Source of the DNA: Helicobacteraceae bacterium
GTDB lineage: Bacteria; Campylobacterota; Campylobacteria; Campylobacterales; Sulfurimonadaceae
Length of the DNA: 9,179 nucleotides
NCBI GenBank assembly: GCA_030642185.1
Contig: DAOWOG010000025.1
Coordinates: 1-9,179, forward strand
Direction of reading: 5' to 3'
A model generated the notes under the pieces. It ran no database searches and had not been told where the DNA came from. It saw nothing but the letters and a program-made list of their open reading frames with translations. Position 1 is the stretch's first letter, and every line of letters begins with the position of its first letter. Position numbers and translations under genes: made by a program. Positions 5,689 to 9,179 of this stretch are shown here, piece after piece.

Positions 5689-6443
5689 TACTCCTCTGAA
5701 ATCAAGTCAATATTTAATGAAACCGGTCTTAAATCCGGATGTTTCGGAAATGTCAATGATAGAAGTCTCTTCTTCAAATGATCAACTTCCATATTGAACA
5801 TACTGTTTGAAGAGTACAACAAAACCCTATACTCCTGCAAACGTCCTCTGCTATCCAGTTTTATATATATTTTGGCGATCTGTCCTTCTGTATTGGCAGG
5901 AGGATAGAACTGCTCATAAACGAATGCCTGAATTCTAGCGTAATATTTATTTACCTCTGCACCGCCGGAGGCAGCAGAGCCAACTTCCTTAACAGAAGGT
6001 TTTGCAAGGTTAAGCGTTTTTACTTTACTTGATGCCTTGGAACTCTTTTCTGTTTTGGCTGTTTTAATACGCTTCTGCATCGCCGCTATACGTTTTTGGT
6101 CCACAACCTTTTTTGGTTTCTTGGGCTTTTTCTTATGGACTATTTTTTGTGTTTTAACATCTGAAAAAAGAGAGGAAATATCCGGCACTTTATCTGGAAT
6201 CAGTTCAGGTTCAGATTTACTGATCGGTTTTGGTTCCGGTTTTGCAGCAGGTTTAGCCCTGCTTTTTGTCGGGATTTTCTGCTCCATCATGATCGATACT
6301 GAAATATAATTCTCTTTCTTTAGCGCATAAGATTTTATTTTCACACTTGTCAGCACCAAAAGAGTAAAAAGAATGATAACCATTCCAAAAAAAAGAAATG
6401 AGAGCAGACCGCTCAGATAAAAATAGTAATTGTTTCTAGCCAT
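5688..6443 (-). CDS. tolA: TolA-like protein with TonB/TolA C-terminal domain
   Basis: 251 residues from M-A-R-N-N-Y-Y-F. TolA spans the periplasm, driven by TolQ/TolR, and contacts TolB and Pal. One membrane helix (about 10-32) anchors it in the inner membrane. A long Lys/Pro/Glu-rich middle follows, with Pro-rich repeats (K-P-E-P-K-P-I-S-K-S-E-P-E) and a basic, probably helical region. A TonB/TolA C-terminal domain starts near N-K-Y-Y-A-R-I-Q-A-F-V-Y-E-Q-F-Y-P-P and contains G-x-I-A-K-I-Y-I-K-L-D-S-R-G-R-L. The frame is open 30 codons further upstream inside tolR, but the ATG at 6443 overlaps the tolR stop by 8 bases and puts the membrane helix at the N-terminus, so it is chosen. TonB is possible by domain alone; the tolQ-tolR-tolB-pal context argues for TolA. 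The last two codons, GAG GAG, look like a former tolB ribosome binding site. Confidence 0.88.
   Translation of the reverse strand: MARNNYYFYLSGLLSFLFFGMVIILFTLLVLTSVKIKSYALKKENYISVSIMMEQKIPTKSRAKPAAKPEPKPISKSEPELIPDKVPDISSLFSDVKTQKIVHKKKPKKPKKVVDQKRIAAMQKRIKTAKTEKSSKASSKVKTLNLAKPSVKEVGSAASGGAEVNKYYARIQAFVYEQFYPPANTEGQIAKIYIKLDSRGRLQEYRVLLYSSNSMFNMEVDHLKKRLLSLTFPKHPDLRPVSLNIDLISEE
5691..5696 (-). promoter_or_regulatory. GAGGAG in the end of tolA: probable ancestral tolB ribosome binding site
   Basis: The two final Glu codons of tolA spell GAGGAG, a near-ideal Shine-Dalgarno sequence. It is now about 230 bases from tolB. Without the palindromic element it would lie 8 bases before the tolB ATG (6 bases if the duplicated dinucleotide is read as AT). 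Confidence 0.5.
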
Positions 6444-6831
6444 TGGTTGCGAGCGAAACCTCACTGAATCCAGCCTGTTTAACAGCACCAAGGATGGACA
6501 TGACCACACCGTAATCAAGTGTTTTATCTGCACTGATCATTACAGCCGCTTTGGAATCAAGATTTTTCTGTGCATACAGATAAAAATTATCACCAAAAGA
6601 ATCCAGGTCAAACTTTTCTTTATTGACAACAACTTCACCTTTTTTGTTAATGGTGATATGGACAGGTCTTTTTTCTGAAAGTTCTTTTTGTGCAGAACCC
6701 TGTGGAAGATTGATGAGCTCTTCATACACAATATTTGGAGCAATAACCATCATAATTGCGAGGAGTACAAGCATCACATCGACGAGCGGTGTGATGTTCA
6801 ACTCGGGTTTCTCATCCCAGTCGTAAACCAT
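6436..6831 (-). CDS. tolR: TolR/ExbD-family proton-channel protein
   Basis: 131 residues. With TolQ it forms the inner-membrane proton channel that powers TolA. A short cytoplasmic N-terminus ends in N-I-T-P-L-V-D-V-M-L-V-L-L. The Asp at 18 in the single membrane helix (about 14-34) is the proton-carrying residue of the family. The rest is the periplasmic ExbD/TolR domain, with V-H-I-T-I-N-K-K-G-E-V-V-V-N and A-V-M-I-S-A-D-K-T-L-D-Y-G-V-V-M. Its start shares one base with the tolQ stop (TAATG) and its end overlaps the tolA start by 8 bases, so the three are probably translationally coupled. By sequence alone it could be called exbD (the Campylobacter counterpart is named so); neighbours tolB and pal favour TolR. 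Confidence 0.92.
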   Translation of the reverse strand: MVYDWDEKPELNITPLVDVMLVLLAIMMVIAPNIVYEELINLPQGSAQKELSEKRPVHITINKKGEVVVNKEKFDLDSFGDNFYLYAQKNLDSKAAVMISADKTLDYGVVMSILGAVKQAGFSEVSLATNG

Positions 6832-7406
6832 TAAGATCCACTGTTCATTTTAGCAAGCACCACGTCAGACTGCATACGGATTAGACTGGTAAGTTCAAAT
6901 GCTTTTCGTTTGAGAATCTGATGATACGTATAAGCAAAAATCGCAACAAAAATACCGGCTGCTGTCGCAATAAGAGCATCAGATACTCCTGCCGCAATAA
7001 CACTCATCGTTCCACTGGCACCACCGATATGTTTAAAGGTATCCAAAATAGAAACAACTGTACCGAACAGACCGATAAATGGAGTCGTAGACGCTACCAC
7101 AGAAAGAAATGCAAGTCCCTTGGTAGCCTCTTTTGTTGATGCATACATACCCAGATCAAGCACTTCTTTTGACAGTTTTGATACGGTTTTAATAAAATGA
7201 CTGAGATAGGCATTCGGTGCTACTTCAGACGCTCCCAGTAACAATGCTTCAAGCGAGTTACTCTCTTTGGTAATCCAATTGTTCAAAGAAAAATAACGGT
7301 ATAAAAAGATCCAGTTTAAGACTAGAAAGTAGAGCGCAAGCAGAGCCAACACAAAAAGTGTGACACCGTTGCTTTTGAGATAGAAATCTATAAAAAGGTC
7401 AATCAT
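6831..7406 (-). CDS. tolQ: TolQ/ExbB-family motor protein (MotA/TolQ/ExbB channel)
   Basis: 191 residues. It is the multimeric inner-membrane partner of TolR, converting proton flow into force on TolA. Three membrane segments are visible: about 15-37 (T-L-F-V-L-A-L-L-A-L-Y-F), one containing the family motif T-T-P-F-I-G-L-F-G-T-V-V-S-I-L, and a third with A-L-I-A-T-A-A-G-I-F-V-A-I-F-A-Y. A cytoplasmic stretch lies between the first and second. It is shorter than E. coli TolQ (about 230), as ExbB-type proteins of this phylum tend to be. It starts 2 bases after the atpC stop with no evident ribosome binding site, so translation probably depends on ribosomes finishing atpC. This ties the Tol motor to the ATP synthase transcript. 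Confidence 0.93.
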   Translation of the reverse strand: MIDLFIDFYLKSNGVTLFVLALLALYFLVLNWIFLYRYFSLNNWITKESNSLEALLLGASEVAPNAYLSHFIKTVSKLSKEVLDLGMYASTKEATKGLAFLSVVASTTPFIGLFGTVVSILDTFKHIGGASGTMSVIAAGVSDALIATAAGIFVAIFAYTYHQILKRKAFELTSLIRMQSDVVLAKMNSGS

Positions 7407-7408
7407 TG

Positions 7409-7801
7409 TTACACTAGATTATGTGCAGCAGACTCTATCCTTGCAGATACCGATGCAATTGCGAGATTTGAATCAGAAACGTCACTGATCAATGTTTTAG
7501 CTTCATCGAGTGCTTTTGCAATATCACTTTCACTCGTACCTCGTATCGCTACCGCTCCATCGACAAGAACAACTACTTTCTCTTCATCAACCTGAACAAC
7601 ACCCCAGTTGACAACAATTGATTCAATTGTCTTGTCTTCTTTTTCAATGTCAATAACACCTGCCTGCAGCAAGGTAGTTAAAGAAGCATGATGAGGAAGT
7701 ACACCAAATTCGCCCTCTTCCCCCGGAAGTGTCACTTCCAAGGCAACTCCATCATAAATGGAGCCGTTTGGTGTGACGATTTCAAGATGTAATGTCTCCA
7801 T
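7409..7801 (-). CDS. atpC: F1F0 ATP synthase epsilon subunit
   Basis: 130 residues. The epsilon subunit is part of the central stalk of F1 and inhibits ATP hydrolysis. The N-terminal beta-sandwich is clear: L-H-L-E-I-V-T-P-N-G-S-I-Y-D-G, then L-P-G-E-E-G-E-F-G-V-L-P-H-H-A-S-L, the signature of the family. The C-terminal helical part (about 88-130) is Ala/Asp/Ser-rich. Length is normal. An AAGGA site 7-8 bases before the ATG supports the start, and the gap to atpD is 21 bases. Confidence 0.97.
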   Translation of the reverse strand: METLHLEIVTPNGSIYDGVALEVTLPGEEGEFGVLPHHASLTTLLQAGVIDIEKEDKTIESIVVNWGVVQVDEEKVVVLVDGAVAIRGTSESDIAKALDEAKTLISDVSDSNLAIASVSARIESAAHNLV

Positions 7802-7822
7802 ATTTATTCCTTTATATGGTAA

Positions 7823-9179
<1,357 letters not shown>

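Noticed and set aside
5518..5781. Plus-strand open frame of 87 codons across the element and the end of tolA.
   Set aside because: It has no ribosome binding site or recognisable domain and runs antisense through the conserved C-terminal domain of TolA.

Overview
The window reads as a chromosomal segment of a Campylobacterota (epsilonproteobacterial) genome, probably a Sulfurimonas/Sulfurovum-like relative. The basis is moderately AT-rich coding sequence and a gene order (atpD, atpC, tolQ, tolR, tolA, tolB, pal, cpoB, slyD) that, from memory, matches the Campylobacter jejuni block from atpD to slyD. The species cannot be named from this alone.

Layout. Apart from a fragment at the left edge, every gene lies on the minus strand, so the transcript reads from the right edge to the left. 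9179-7409: 3' part of the F1F0 ATP synthase operon (atpD, cut by the right edge, and atpC). 7406-3592: Tol-Pal envelope machine (tolQ, tolR, tolA, tolB, pal), packed with overlaps or gaps of a few bases except at tolA/tolB (226 bases) and tolB/pal (61 bases). 3584-2634: cpoB. 2494-1973: slyD, a metal-tailed FKBP prolyl isomerase. 2019-1225: a small regulator-like protein with a reduced NtrC-type AAA+ domain and a Fis-type helix-turn-helix. 1197-104 (approximate ends): an IS1595-family insertion sequence with an apparently intact transposase. 1-116 (+): the C-terminal end of a DUF1566/Lcl-type protein, stopping at the IS.

How the genes work together. ATP synthase and the TolQ/TolR motor both draw on the proton motive force. 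TolQRA in the inner membrane energises periplasmic TolB and the outer-membrane lipoprotein Pal, and CpoB ties this to peptidoglycan synthesis. SlyD and the Fis-like protein follow in the same direction, possibly from their own promoter.

Most notable observation. The tolA/tolB junction holds a 225-base nested palindrome (5464-5688): a perfect 33-base terminal inverted repeat enclosing two further stem-loops, one with a perfect 20-bp stem. It behaves like a MITE (non-autonomous transposon): TA dinucleotides flank it, and removing it with one TA restores a tight junction in which tolA's last two codons (GAGGAG) form an ideal ribosome binding site for tolB. As RNA, the structure would bury tolB's present ribosome binding site in the long stem, with the opposing arm starting at tolA's stop codon. 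I do not recognise this element as a named family.
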